In this document: positions 9,456 to 16,574 of the stretch, in pieces
Numbering within the stretch: the stretch's first letter is position 1
Layout of the letters: every line of letters starts with the position of its first letter
Position numbers and translations under genes: made by a program
Source of the DNA: Deltaproteobacteria bacterium
GTDB taxonomy: Bacteria; Desulfobacterota; BSN033; UBA1163
DNA: 59,730 nucleotides
Direction: 5' to 3'
Assembly (NCBI GenBank): GCA_016875195.1
Contig: VGRY01000019.1
Location: forward strand, 1-59,730
Notes under the pieces: generated by a model
Database searches by the model: none
What the model was told of the DNA's origin: nothing
Seen by the model: only the letters and a program-made list of their open reading frames with translations

Positions 9456-10142
9456 TTAAGGGACCATCCTTCCTTCCTCAATTTCCTTGAGAACAATATC
9501 CCTTCCTCTCTCCAGGTGGCTTCGGACAAGCCTCTCAACTAATTTTGGATTCTTATTTTTCATGGCATCAATCATCTCATGATGGTCCGAGGTAGAGGTC
9601 TTAAAACCATCCGGCGCATGAAGCAGAGCGGAGCGGTACCGGTAAAAATAGTCACGGAAATTATTGATCATCTCAGTCAGTTTTCTGCTCTTGCATGATT
9701 TGTAGAGAAAGTCGTGAAACTCCGTATGGAGCTGAACGGCCTTTTCGTCTTCTCCTTTTTCCAGGGCATTTTCCGATTCGTTTGCTTTTTTTTCGAGAGT
9801 AGAAATTCTATCTTCAGTAATGTGAATGGCGGCGAGGTAGGCTGCATAGCTTTCAAGAGCAATGCGAATCCCGAAGATCTCATCTACGTCCTCTTTTGTA
9901 AACTCCCTGACAGCGAACCCCCCTTTGGGAAGACGGGAGACCAGGTCGTCCCGTTCCAGTTTATGAAAAGCTTCCCTCACCGGAGTGCGGCTGATTCCGA
10001 TCTGGTTAGCCAGTGTTTCCTCGATCAACCGCTGCCCGGCTTTTAATTTTCCATGTAAAATAGATTTTTTTAATGAATCATAGACCACTTCCCGGAGGGG
10101 CTTCCGTTTGTTTATCTTTACCCCTCCAAATATGTTTTCCAT
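9456..10142 (-). CDS. GntR family regulator, FCD (FadR-like) C-terminal domain
   Basis: Transcription factor of the GntR/FadR subfamily that senses a small carboxylate or acyl-CoA through its C-terminal FCD domain. The winged helix spans about residues 10-80 (LANQIGISRTPVREAFHKLERDDLV is the recognition region); the helical FCD domain follows and contains the metal/ligand-site histidines expected of the family (HTEFHDFLY, SDHHEMIDAM). An in-frame ATG lies 12 bases further out (10154), but GGGGGG upstream of 10142 favours the inner start. As first gene of the mutase/beta-oxidation/TRAP block it is the obvious local regulator, and a candidate operator lies immediately upstream. About 228 residues. 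Confidence 0.92.
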   Translation of the reverse strand: MENIFGGVKINKRKPLREVVYDSLKKSILHGKLKAGQRLIEETLANQIGISRTPVREAFHKLERDDLVSRLPKGGFAVREFTKEDVDEIFGIRIALESYAAYLAAIHITEDRISTLEKKANESENALEKGEDEKAVQLHTEFHDFLYKSCKSRKLTEMINNFRDYFYRYRSALLHAPDGFKTSTSDHHEMIDAMKNKNPKLVERLVRSHLERGRDIVLKEIEEGRMVP

Positions 10143-10172
10143 AAGACCCCCCATGAGATAGGTTCCAAAACT

Positions 10173-10182
10173 CTGTATACAG
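10173..10182. promoter_or_regulatory. Candidate GntR/FCD operator
   Basis: Perfect palindrome CTGTATACAG, 31 bases upstream of the regulator start. It matches the TGT-N2-ACA pattern bound by many FCD-type GntR proteins, suggesting autoregulation. Confidence 0.55.
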
Positions 10183-10287
10183 TATCCAAGCCTAAGCTGT
10201 TATACGCCAAGGGATTAAGCTTGTCAATATTTATTTGAGGTTTCTGGGAAAGACCAGAAACCTCACAAGAGAGTGACAAGAAATTTT

Positions 10288-10944
10288 TCAAAAGCGGATA
10301 AGAGATGTTAGTTTCCGGTTCTGTCTGAGGATAGCAGCGGCGAGGTCCACTGCCTTTTCAGATCGATCGATTATCGCCGTATCGCTGGTGGCAACCACCC
10401 CTGGGAATCCGACCAAGATTTTCTCTGGAACTTTGATGGCTTGGGCATCGCCTGGAAGGGCCTCTTGTTTTATCCAATGTCTCACCTCGTGGGCCAATGC
10501 TCCGCTTTTGCTGATGGGGGCATCAAAGAGAAACAAGGTATTACGGGGAGTTGTTTTTCTGAGGGTATTGAAAATCAATTGAAGAGCTTCGTCTGTTGTT
10601 TTTGATTTTTTAAAATCACCGGAAAGACCGGAAATGTCCCGGATGAATCCATCATCTCCAAGGATAAGAGGCCTTCCTGAGAGAGCAGATTCAATTGTGA
10701 TGATCACATTATATCCATCGATAGCCAGGTCTTTATTGCGGATTTGGGTAAAAGGGACTATTTTTGCCTTCCTCCAGTTGGAATCCTCATCAGAGAAGAC
10801 TCCTCGATGGAGAAGGTGGCGCTGATCCGATGTAAGTTGGTATCGATTTCCTACAAGCTCCAGGGCAGCTTTTCTGGAATAGGCTCGATTAAGAAGATAG
10901 CGAAAATCTTCAGCAACCTTTTGAAGTGATGAGTTTGTGTGCAT
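10288..10944 (-). CDS. DUF434 domain-containing protein
   Basis: A 218-residue cytoplasmic protein of a conserved uncharacterised family. The N-terminal DUF434-like part (about 1-55) contains LLNRAYSRKAALELVGNRYQL. The larger C-terminal part has acidic motifs such as LAIDGYNVIITIES, LFLFDAPISKSG and VVATSDTAIIDRSEKAVDLAAAIL. These aspartates, arranged along beta-strand-like segments, resemble a nuclease or NYN/PIN-like fold, but that is only inference. No signal peptide or membrane segment. It stands alone between the GntR gene and the divergently oriented glutaredoxin gene. A TATAAT-like box lies about 10 bases before ATG and no ribosome-binding site is visible, so the start or a leaderless mRNA is uncertain. 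Confidence 0.8.
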   Translation of the reverse strand: MHTNSSLQKVAEDFRYLLNRAYSRKAALELVGNRYQLTSDQRHLLHRGVFSDEDSNWRKAKIVPFTQIRNKDLAIDGYNVIITIESALSGRPLILGDDGFIRDISGLSGDFKKSKTTDEALQLIFNTLRKTTPRNTLFLFDAPISKSGALAHEVRHWIKQEALPGDAQAIKVPEKILVGFPGVVATSDTAIIDRSEKAVDLAAAILRQNRKLTSLIRF

Positions 10945-10988
10945 CGGGTGATATTATAGCTCAACCGGAGATGAAGAAAAAGCACTCA

Positions 10989-11018
10989 TTGACAATCAGG
11001 ATGAAACAGGTGTAAAAA
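10989..11018 (+). promoter_or_regulatory. Probable sigma-70-type promoter of the selenocysteine glutaredoxin gene
   Basis: TTGACA at 10989-10994, 18-base spacer, TAAAAA at 11013-11018. It is followed by a 6-bp hairpin (CCGGCT 11036-11041/AGCCGG 11048-11053) directly before the ribosome-binding site. Confidence 0.5.
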
Positions 11019-11067
11019 TAAATAAAGTTCATTTGCCGGCTATTGTCAGCCGGAGAAGGGGGAGATG

Positions 11068-11328
11068 ATGGCAACAGAAGATATTAAAGTGTATTCAACA
11101 CCAACCTGACCTTATTGCAAAATAGCGAAAGAGTTTCTTTCGCAAAAGGGCTTCACCTTTACCGAATATGATGTGACGAAGGATAGAGCTGCCCTGGACG
11201 AGATGGTCAAAATCTCCGGTGCGAGAAGCGTTCCTGTCATCGCCGCATGCAACGAGGTGATGATTGGATTTGACAAGACCCGGCTGGAACAGATGCTCAG
11301 TTGCATTAAACAACGCACAGAAATCTAA
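11068..11328 (+). CDS. Selenocysteine-containing glutaredoxin-like protein
   Basis: Small thiol/selenol oxidoreductase of the glutaredoxin/NrdH type. Reading ATG 11068 (AAGGGGG five bases upstream) gives MATEDIKVYSTPT, then TGA at 11107-11109, then PYCKIAKEFLSQKG and an open frame to TAA at 11326. With the TGA read as selenocysteine the active site is Thr-Sec-Pro-Tyr-Cys (U14, C17), exactly where glutaredoxins carry CPYC. The remainder keeps the cis-proline motif (GARSVPVI) and the terminal GFDKTRLEQML helix, so the gene is intact on both sides of the stop. A 7-bp hairpin with G in its loop sits at SECIS distance after the TGA. 86 residues. Selenocysteine UxxC redox proteins are known from Desulfobacterota and Geobacter relatives. 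A simple nonsense mutation is the alternative. Confidence 0.9.
11125..11143 (+). promoter_or_regulatory. Bacterial SECIS hairpin candidate
   Basis: GCGAAAG (11125-11131), loop AGTTT, CTTTCGC (11137-11143): a perfect 7-bp stem. The loop begins 22 bases after the TGA and has G at its second position, which fits the bacterial SECIS rules (UGA-to-loop distance of about 16-37 bases, G in the first two loop positions). Confidence 0.8.
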
Positions 11329-11487
11329 ATTCGAAGCACGAAATCCGAATTTCGAAACGATATCAAAATTAGAATATCAAATGTTTAAAATAATGTTTTT
11401 GTTTCGGCATTAGAAATTTGGTAATTCGGATTTGTTTCGAATTGGTCCTAAGAGGACGCTTCGCCCGATATTTGAATTTCGGATTTA
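11327..11487. repeat. Family A intergenic repeat, inverted orientation
   Basis: Starts at the glutaredoxin stop codon with TTCGAAGCACGAAATCCG (reverse of the GTGCTTCG end), has an AT-rich centre, and ends with the GGTCCTAAGAGGACGCTTCGCCC module. The uvrA stop codon lies in the far edge. Confidence 0.86.
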
Positions 11488-14241
11488 GGAATTCTGAGAC
11501 CTTTGTTTCAAAAACTGTCCTGTGTACGATTGTGGTGAGGCTATGATCGTTTGGAGGTTTCCTTCAGCGACAATCCTGCCGCCGGCTTCGCCACCTTCCG
11601 GGCCAAGATCGATCACATAATCCGCAAATCGAATCAGGTCAAGATTATGTTCGATCACAATGAGGGAATGGCCTTTCGAGAGAAGTTTTTCGAAGGTTTT
11701 CAGGAGAATTTCGATATCGGCCAGATGAAGTCCGGTGGTTGGCTCATCGAAGATAAAGAGATTTCTCCCTGTTTGGGCCTGACCGATATGTTGAGCCAGT
11801 TTTAATCGCTGAGATTCTCCTCCGCTTAAGGTATTGGTTGATTGTCCGAGGGTGAGATATCCCAGCCCCACCTCTTTTAAAACCTGTAACTTCGAGACCA
11901 CTTTCGGATGGGTTTTGAAGAAGGCCATGGCTTCTTCAACAGTCATATTCAATACTTCTGAAATATTTTTATCGTGGTAGAGTACCTTTAAGACTTCAGG
12001 GCGGAATCTCTTGCCATCACACATTTCACAGGTGATGATCACATCCTCTAAAAATTGCATCTCCAAGACCTGAAGGCCTGCTCCCTGGCAGGTTTCGCAT
12101 CTCCCTCCTTCTGTATTGAAAGAGAAATGGCGGGGCTTTAACCCGTTTCGCTTCGCCTCCCGCGTGAGGGCAAAGAGATCCCGGATATCGCTAAACACCT
12201 TGACATAGGTGGCGGCATTCGATCGGAGGCTTTTGCCAATTGGAGCTTGATTGACCAGGATAACTTCATCAATCTGTTCTAAACCCTCGATCGAATCAAA
12301 ACATCCTTTTTCGTATTCATGATTTCCATTTCCTCTGGTTCCCGCATAAAGGATATGATGGACCAGGGTGGTCTTTCCTGCGCCGGAGACACCGGTAATA
12401 CAGACCATCATTCCCAGGGGAATACGCACATCGATCCCTTTCAAGTTATGTTCTCTGGCATTACGGATGGTGATCCACTCTTTTGGTATTTTTCGTGGTG
12501 ATGTTGGGAGATAAGAGATGCCATTCTTTAGATATTGGCCTGTAATGGAACTTCCTTCTCTGATCAGGGAGTCCAGATCCCCCTGAAAAACGACAGAGCC
12601 TCCATCTTTTCCGGCTCCAGGGCCGAGGTCGATAATCGTATCCGATGCCCGGATCATATCCGGGTCGTGCTCCACGACGACCACTGTATTTCCTCTGTTT
12701 CGTAATTGATGAACTGCGCGAAGAAGACGATGGGTATCTCTTGTGTGAAGACCGATGCTCGGCTCATCCAATACGTAGAGTGTTTCTGTCAGTGCGGAAC
12801 CCAATGCCCTTGCTAAAGTGATTCTCTGGTATTCACCACTGGAGAGGGTTCGGGTTTGACGGGCCAGGGTAAGATAACCTAATCCCACATCGACCATGAA
12901 CCCGATACGGTCGAGAATCTCTTTAAAGAGGCGCTCTCCTATTCTCTTTTGAAAATCTTTCAGAGGAATGTCTCTTAAGAATTCCTGAAGTTCTGAGATG
13001 GGCATATTACAGAGCTGGGCAATGTCCTTTCCAGCAAGGTGGACATAAAGGGCCTCTTCTTTGAGTCGGGTATTGTGGCAGGTGGGGCAGGGGGTATAGG
13101 CACGAAACCTGCTGAGAAAGACGCGATAATGAACCTTGTACCGTTTGCTCTCCATCCAGTCGAAGAATCCTTTTATTCCAATAAATTCCCCTTTCCCGTT
13201 GAGAAGAATCTCTTTTTGCTGGGCCTGAAGTTCCCTGAAAGGCTTCTCCACGGGAATACGATGCCTTCTGCATGCTTTTTCGACATACTCGTAAATATCT
13301 TCATAGGCCGGTGTATTGAAAGGGGCAAAGGGTTTTTCTTTCAGAGATTTTCCATGATCGGGAATGACCTTTTCCCAATCGATTCCAATGACTCTCCCGA
13401 AACCCTGGCAGGTGGGACAGGCGCCTATTGGATTGTTAAAGGAAAAAAGGAGAGGCTCCGGTTCGGAGAAGGTCTTACCACATCGATTACAGGAATAACT
13501 TCTGGTGAAGGCCATTTTTCTCTGGTCGGCTCCGATCACTTCCGTCTTCCCATTTCCTACCTGAAAAGCGCTCTGAATTGCCTCTGAAAGCCTCGGCCTA
13601 TTTTTATCATCCGATACTACCCGATCGATGAGAAGAAGAAAGTGTTTTCGATTCTTCAAGTAAGAACTTGAGAAAGTAGTGAGATCGATCACCTCGCCTT
13701 TCTCCAGGATTCTGTAATATCCATTCTTGATGAATTCCCTGATTTTTTCTTCACGTTCTTCATCTTTAGTAAATTGAACCGGGCTGAGGATTGAAATCGT
13801 TTCTCCGGGATATTGAGTCAATACTTGCTCTACGACACTGCTGACTGTTTCTCCGGAGACTTTGATCTGACATTGAGGGCAGAAGACATCACCGATTTTG
13901 GCAAAGAGAAGTCTCAGGTAGTCGTAAACCTCTGATGCTGTTCCTACAGTGGATCGAGCATTCTTGACGGAATTTTTCTGCTCGATGGCAATGGCAGGAG
14001 GGATTCCATAAATGGCTTCGACATCGGGTCGATCCATCTTTTCGAGAAACTGGCGTGCGTAGGTGGAAAGGGATTCGATGTAGCGCCTCTGTCCTTCGGC
14101 AAAGAGGGTGTCGAAGGCAAGGGTTGACTTACCGGAGCCAGAGACCCCGGTGATCACGGTCATCTTGCCTCTGGGTATCCGGCAGGAAATATTTTTCAGG
14201 TTATGAGACTTGGCTCCGATGATTTCAATAAATTTTTCCAT
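11485..14241 (-). CDS. uvrA: Excinuclease ABC subunit A
   Basis: Damage-recognition ATPase of nucleotide excision repair; it loads UvrB at lesions. 918 residues, close to the usual 940. Two ABC ATPase modules are present: Walker A ITGVSGSGKST (about 31-41) with signature SSGEYQRITLARALG, and ITGVSGAGKTT with SGGESQRLKLAQHI. Two zinc modules are visible: CNRCGKTF...CPTC in the first half and CETCQGAG...CEMCDGKRF in the second. The stop codon is TAA provided by the edge of a family A repeat. No uvrB or uvrC in the window. Convergent with the glutaredoxin gene, so probably its own transcription unit. Confidence 0.98.
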   Translation of the reverse strand: MEKFIEIIGAKSHNLKNISCRIPRGKMTVITGVSGSGKSTLAFDTLFAEGQRRYIESLSTYARQFLEKMDRPDVEAIYGIPPAIAIEQKNSVKNARSTVGTASEVYDYLRLLFAKIGDVFCPQCQIKVSGETVSSVVEQVLTQYPGETISILSPVQFTKDEEREEKIREFIKNGYYRILEKGEVIDLTTFSSSYLKNRKHFLLLIDRVVSDDKNRPRLSEAIQSAFQVGNGKTEVIGADQRKMAFTRSYSCNRCGKTFSEPEPLLFSFNNPIGACPTCQGFGRVIGIDWEKVIPDHGKSLKEKPFAPFNTPAYEDIYEYVEKACRRHRIPVEKPFRELQAQQKEILLNGKGEFIGIKGFFDWMESKRYKVHYRVFLSRFRAYTPCPTCHNTRLKEEALYVHLAGKDIAQLCNMPISELQEFLRDIPLKDFQKRIGERLFKEILDRIGFMVDVGLGYLTLARQTRTLSSGEYQRITLARALGSALTETLYVLDEPSIGLHTRDTHRLLRAVHQLRNRGNTVVVVEHDPDMIRASDTIIDLGPGAGKDGGSVVFQGDLDSLIREGSSITGQYLKNGISYLPTSPRKIPKEWITIRNAREHNLKGIDVRIPLGMMVCITGVSGAGKTTLVHHILYAGTRGNGNHEYEKGCFDSIEGLEQIDEVILVNQAPIGKSLRSNAATYVKVFSDIRDLFALTREAKRNGLKPRHFSFNTEGGRCETCQGAGLQVLEMQFLEDVIITCEMCDGKRFRPEVLKVLYHDKNISEVLNMTVEEAMAFFKTHPKVVSKLQVLKEVGLGYLTLGQSTNTLSGGESQRLKLAQHIGQAQTGRNLFIFDEPTTGLHLADIEILLKTFEKLLSKGHSLIVIEHNLDLIRFADYVIDLGPEGGEAGGRIVAEGNLQTIIASPQSYTGQFLKQRSQNS

Positions 14242-14298
14242 TACATCAATTATAATACATCAATCCACCCATTCTTCAAATTCAAAAAAGCAAATATC

Positions 14299-14327
14299 TT
14301 GACATTACCCATTCATATACATAAAAT
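14299..14327 (+). promoter_or_regulatory. Strong sigma-70-type promoter sequence
   Basis: TTGACA (14299-14304), 17-base spacer, TAAAAT (14322-14327). It points away from uvrA into the 14330-14770 gene-free stretch and towards the tautomerase gene, so it would give a leader of over 400 bases. Confidence 0.5.
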
Positions 14328-14364
14328 TTCTCCAAATATGAAAGAAATATAAAAAGGTTCTTCG

Positions 14365-14450
14365 GGGTTTCGTATGGGTGCTTTTCCCCCTCTTAAGTAT
14401 AAGTCGTTGCGACTCGAATCCGAGAGGGGGGGAAGGGGGAGTTATGAAAT
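14365..14450. repeat. Family C-related palindromic segment
   Basis: CCCCCTCTTAAGT and later GAGAGGGGGGGAAGGGGGAG flank AAGTCGTTGCGACTCGAATCCGAG. The same GTCGTTGCGACTCGAA core occurs in inverse orientation at 29336-29354. The whole 14242-14771 gap otherwise holds a promoter-like sequence and the element at 14530-14702, but no gene. Confidence 0.6.
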
Positions 14451-14529
14451 CCCTTCAGAATGACCCGGCATTCAAGCAACGGCGAAGAGAGACCGAGGTA
14501 ATCAGACTGATGCGGGGGTTCTGGTTTGC

Positions 14530-14702
14530 GGGTCGGACCAAGGCAACTCATTGATTTCATGGAGAGGCAAAGCCGATGGCGTTTAGAGAGCCAGTTCCTT
14601 AAAACCATGATTCTGACGGTAAAATTGGGGATTTAAGGCCAAAAAACATATACTTTTGGGACATATCTGATTGAATATCGATATGTTAGCTTGGTCCGAC
14701 CC
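14530..14702. mobile_element. MITE-like element with 13-bp terminal inverted repeats (copy 1)
   Basis: Begins GGGTCGGACCAAG (14530-14542) and ends CTTGGTCCGACCC (14690-14702), a perfect 13-bp inverted pair. The 173-bp interior has no ORF. A longer related copy in the same orientation lies at 16575-16863. No target-site duplication is evident, so mobility is inferred from structure and copy number only. Confidence 0.7.
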
Positions 14703-14771
14703 CAGGTACAAGAAACATAAATAGAATAAGCTTAAAAAAATAAGTTATGCGATAAATTAAAGGAGGAAATG

Positions 14772-15005
14772 ATGCCTCATGTTATCGTAAAGCTCTATCC
14801 GGGAAGATCAGAACAGCAAAAGATTCGACTTGCCGAAGAAATAGTTAAAGATGTTGTTGCCATTGCAAAGTGCGAAGAAAAATCAGTTTCAGTAGCTATT
14901 GAGGAAATCAAACCAGAGGATTGGGCAGAGAAGGTCTATAGACTGGACATCCTTGATAACGAGCAAAGGCTATACAAGAAACCAGGATATAACCCATTTG
15001 ATTAG
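14772..15005 (+). CDS. 4-oxalocrotonate tautomerase family protein
   Basis: Small tautomerase of the 4-OT/MIF superfamily, whose members use an N-terminal proline as the general base. ATG codons occur at 14769 and 14772. AGGAGG (14761-14766) is correctly spaced only for the second, which places proline directly after the initiator methionine (MPHVIVKLYPGRSEQQK), as catalysis requires. 77 residues, near the 60-80 typical for the family. The C-terminal RLYKKPGYNPF is typical of bacterial relatives. It lies just after a MITE-like element in an accessory island with a C39-like lipoprotein and a dienelactone hydrolase. Substrate unknown; no aromatic meta-cleavage genes are adjacent. Confidence 0.88.
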   Translation: MPHVIVKLYPGRSEQQKIRLAEEIVKDVVAIAKCEEKSVSVAIEEIKPEDWAEKVYRLDILDNEQRLYKKPGYNPFD

Positions 15006-15170
15006 TATGGAAATTGGTCAAGCGCATCTTGCGCTACGGGCGAGGTAAGAGAGATAGAAACAAAAAGATCACATGACCAACGGTTTCGCCGGATCGTCGA
15101 TAAACCCGGCTCCCGGTGACCCTTGCGTAAGGCTACTCTAAATTTAATACGGACAAAAGGGGGGATTTTG

Positions 15171-15752
15171 ATGAGAAAGGTCATTTTATTTTCGGTTATT
15201 GTTTCGCTTTTGGGATGTGCGGCGGGGCCTCCAGTCAAAAATTCTCAAATTACAAAATCGAATTTACCCCAGCAACATCTTATTGAGAATGTTCCAACAT
15301 ATCGCCAACCCTATATGGATTGTGGTCCCACTTCCCTACGGATGATATTGAATTATTATGGAAAGAACTTATCCCAGGAGGAGATTGGCAGGGCAAGAAA
15401 GGGAAGGGGAACCTCTGTCTCCGATATGGAATCTTATCCGAGAAGTCTGGGCTTCGAAGTCCACGCTTATTTTGATTGGAAGAAAGAAGAGATGAAATAT
15501 TTAGTTGCTCAAGGTTATCCTTTAATTGTTTTGGGAGTTCCTCCTCCAGAATGGTACAAGAGCGGTAGATATTCAGGCGAAGGGCATTATGTTGTGGTTG
15601 TTGGATACAATGATTTAAAAAATGTGTTTATTATTAATGATCCGAGTCCAGGAAGAAGGATGGAAATTCCTTACGATATTTTCAAAGATTTTCACCGATC
15701 TCATAGCACGCACGGCAACTATGTTATCTGTATTTATCCAAAAGGAAAATGA
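15171..15752 (+). CDS. C39-like peptidase lipoprotein
   Basis: Predicted lipoprotein of 193 residues with a papain-like C39 fold. The start at 15171 follows GGGGGG. It opens with MRKVILFSVIVSLLGC, a signal peptide whose lipobox SLLGC makes Cys16 the lipidated residue. The peptidase part has the C39 triad in order: Cys51 in YMDCGPTSLRM, His139 in GEGHYVVVVGY and Asp157 in INDPSPG. C39 domains cleave double-glycine leaders in bacteriocin export, but stand-alone lipoprotein versions have unknown targets. No ABC exporter is fused or adjacent. An integron attC site begins 54 bases after the stop, which is the expected place if this gene was the payload of a gene cassette. Confidence 0.85.
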   Translation: MRKVILFSVIVSLLGCAAGPPVKNSQITKSNLPQQHLIENVPTYRQPYMDCGPTSLRMILNYYGKNLSQEEIGRARKGRGTSVSDMESYPRSLGFEVHAYFDWKKEEMKYLVAQGYPLIVLGVPPPEWYKSGRYSGEGHYVVVVGYNDLKNVFIINDPSPGRRMEIPYDIFKDFHRSHSTHGNYVICIYPKGK

Positions 15753-15805
15753 AATTAAAGGATGATTCATAAATAAGAGCAAAATTGACTATCGATATAC
15801 AAAAA

Positions 15806-15863
15806 GCCTAACAAAAAGATCCAGCGGATGGCTTACAGCCACCGCTGATTTAGGTCGTTGGGC
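15806..15863 (+). other. Integron attC recombination site
   Basis: Outer core GCCTAAC (15806-15812, R'') and GTTGGGC (15857-15863, R') match RYYYAAC/GTTRRRY. The inner arms CAGCGG-A-TGGCT (15822-15833) and AGCCA-CCGCTG (15837-15847) pair perfectly except for one extrahelical A at 15828, the polarity signal of attC sites. Total 58 bp. The predicted exchange point is between G15857 and T15858. No intI gene is visible nearby. Confidence 0.85.
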
Positions 15864-15898
15864 GGCTGACTCAGTCATCGCCATTTTGGACAGAAGAG

Positions 15899-16558
15899 AT
15901 GCCTAAAAAAGCAACGCAATCCAAAAACGTATATATCGCCTTACCACCTTCGGGAAAAGGCACTGCCGTACTTGTCATCCACGCTTGGTGGGGGCTGAAC
16001 GATTTCTTCAGAGGTGTCTGTGACCGATTGGCCAAGGAAGGCTTCGTCGCTCTTGCTCCCGATTTGTTTGAAGGCCAAGTCGCCACCACCAGCACAGGCG
16101 CAAGACGATTGCGTGCCAAGCCGAAAAAAGAACCAACATACAAAACACTCATTCGTGCCATCGAGCAACTTTCCAATCATCCTGCGGTTCAAGGGGCAAC
16201 CATTGGGGTTATTGGTTTTTCAATGGGCGGCCATTGGGCGCTTTGGCTATCACAACGACCCGAGTTGCCGATCGGAGCAACCGTGACATTCTATGGCGCA
16301 CGTGCGGGAGACTACACCAGCAGTCAGGCCGTCTTCTTGGACCACTTTGCGGAAAGGGATGACTGGGTTTCCGATGCGGTGCTCAAGAAACTCAAGAAGA
16401 GCCTTGAAACGGCAGATAGAGTCGCTGAGTTCTTCATCTACCCTGACACCAGTCATTGGTTCTTCGAGTCTGACCGAGCCGACGCCTTCAATTCTCAAGC
16501 GGCTGAATTAGCGTGGGAGCGAACCGTCAAGTTCCTTCGGAAGCATCTGATGAAATAG
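15899..16558 (+). CDS. Dienelactone hydrolase family protein
   Basis: Alpha/beta hydrolase of 219 residues related to dienelactone hydrolases. The nucleophile elbow is GFSMGG (about 108-113), so serine replaces the usual cysteine. The usual glutamate after the first strand (IHE) is alanine (VIHAWWGLNDF). Acid and base are likely Asp in AERDDWV and His in DTSHWFF. It therefore probably acts as a serine esterase/hydrolase rather than a true dienelactone hydrolase. It starts 41 bases after the predicted cassette junction of the attC site, as in a second gene cassette, but no attC follows it; instead a MITE-like element begins 17 bases after its stop. No strong ribosome-binding site. Its codons look somewhat richer in G/C than its neighbours. 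Confidence 0.87.
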   Translation: MPKKATQSKNVYIALPPSGKGTAVLVIHAWWGLNDFFRGVCDRLAKEGFVALAPDLFEGQVATTSTGARRLRAKPKKEPTYKTLIRAIEQLSNHPAVQGATIGVIGFSMGGHWALWLSQRPELPIGATVTFYGARAGDYTSSQAVFLDHFAERDDWVSDAVLKKLKKSLETADRVAEFFIYPDTSHWFFESDRADAFNSQAAELAWERTVKFLRKHLMK

Positions 16559-16574
16559 GACAATGGCCGTTTTC

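Noticed and set aside
11095..11318. Reverse-strand open frames across the glutaredoxin gene
   Set aside because: They are shadows: the plus-strand frame with the TGA gives a clear glutaredoxin fold, a ribosome site and a SECIS-like hairpin, while the reverse frames show no family resemblance or ribosome site.
13039..13587. 182-codon plus-strand frame opposite uvrA
   Set aside because: Shadow of the conserved uvrA frame.
14393..14608. Minus-strand 71-codon open frame
   Set aside because: Runs through palindromic repeat DNA and the MITE-like end, has no ribosome site, and shows no protein-like features.
14744..14750. GTTATGC as a second integron core site before the tautomerase
   Set aside because: It resembles some R' sites but fails GTTRRRY at one base, and no matching R'' or paired inner arms are found upstream.
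15005..15170. attC site in front of the C39 lipoprotein
   Set aside because: No GTTRRRY/RYYYAAC pair is present; only short hairpins (GCGCATCTTGCGC) are seen.
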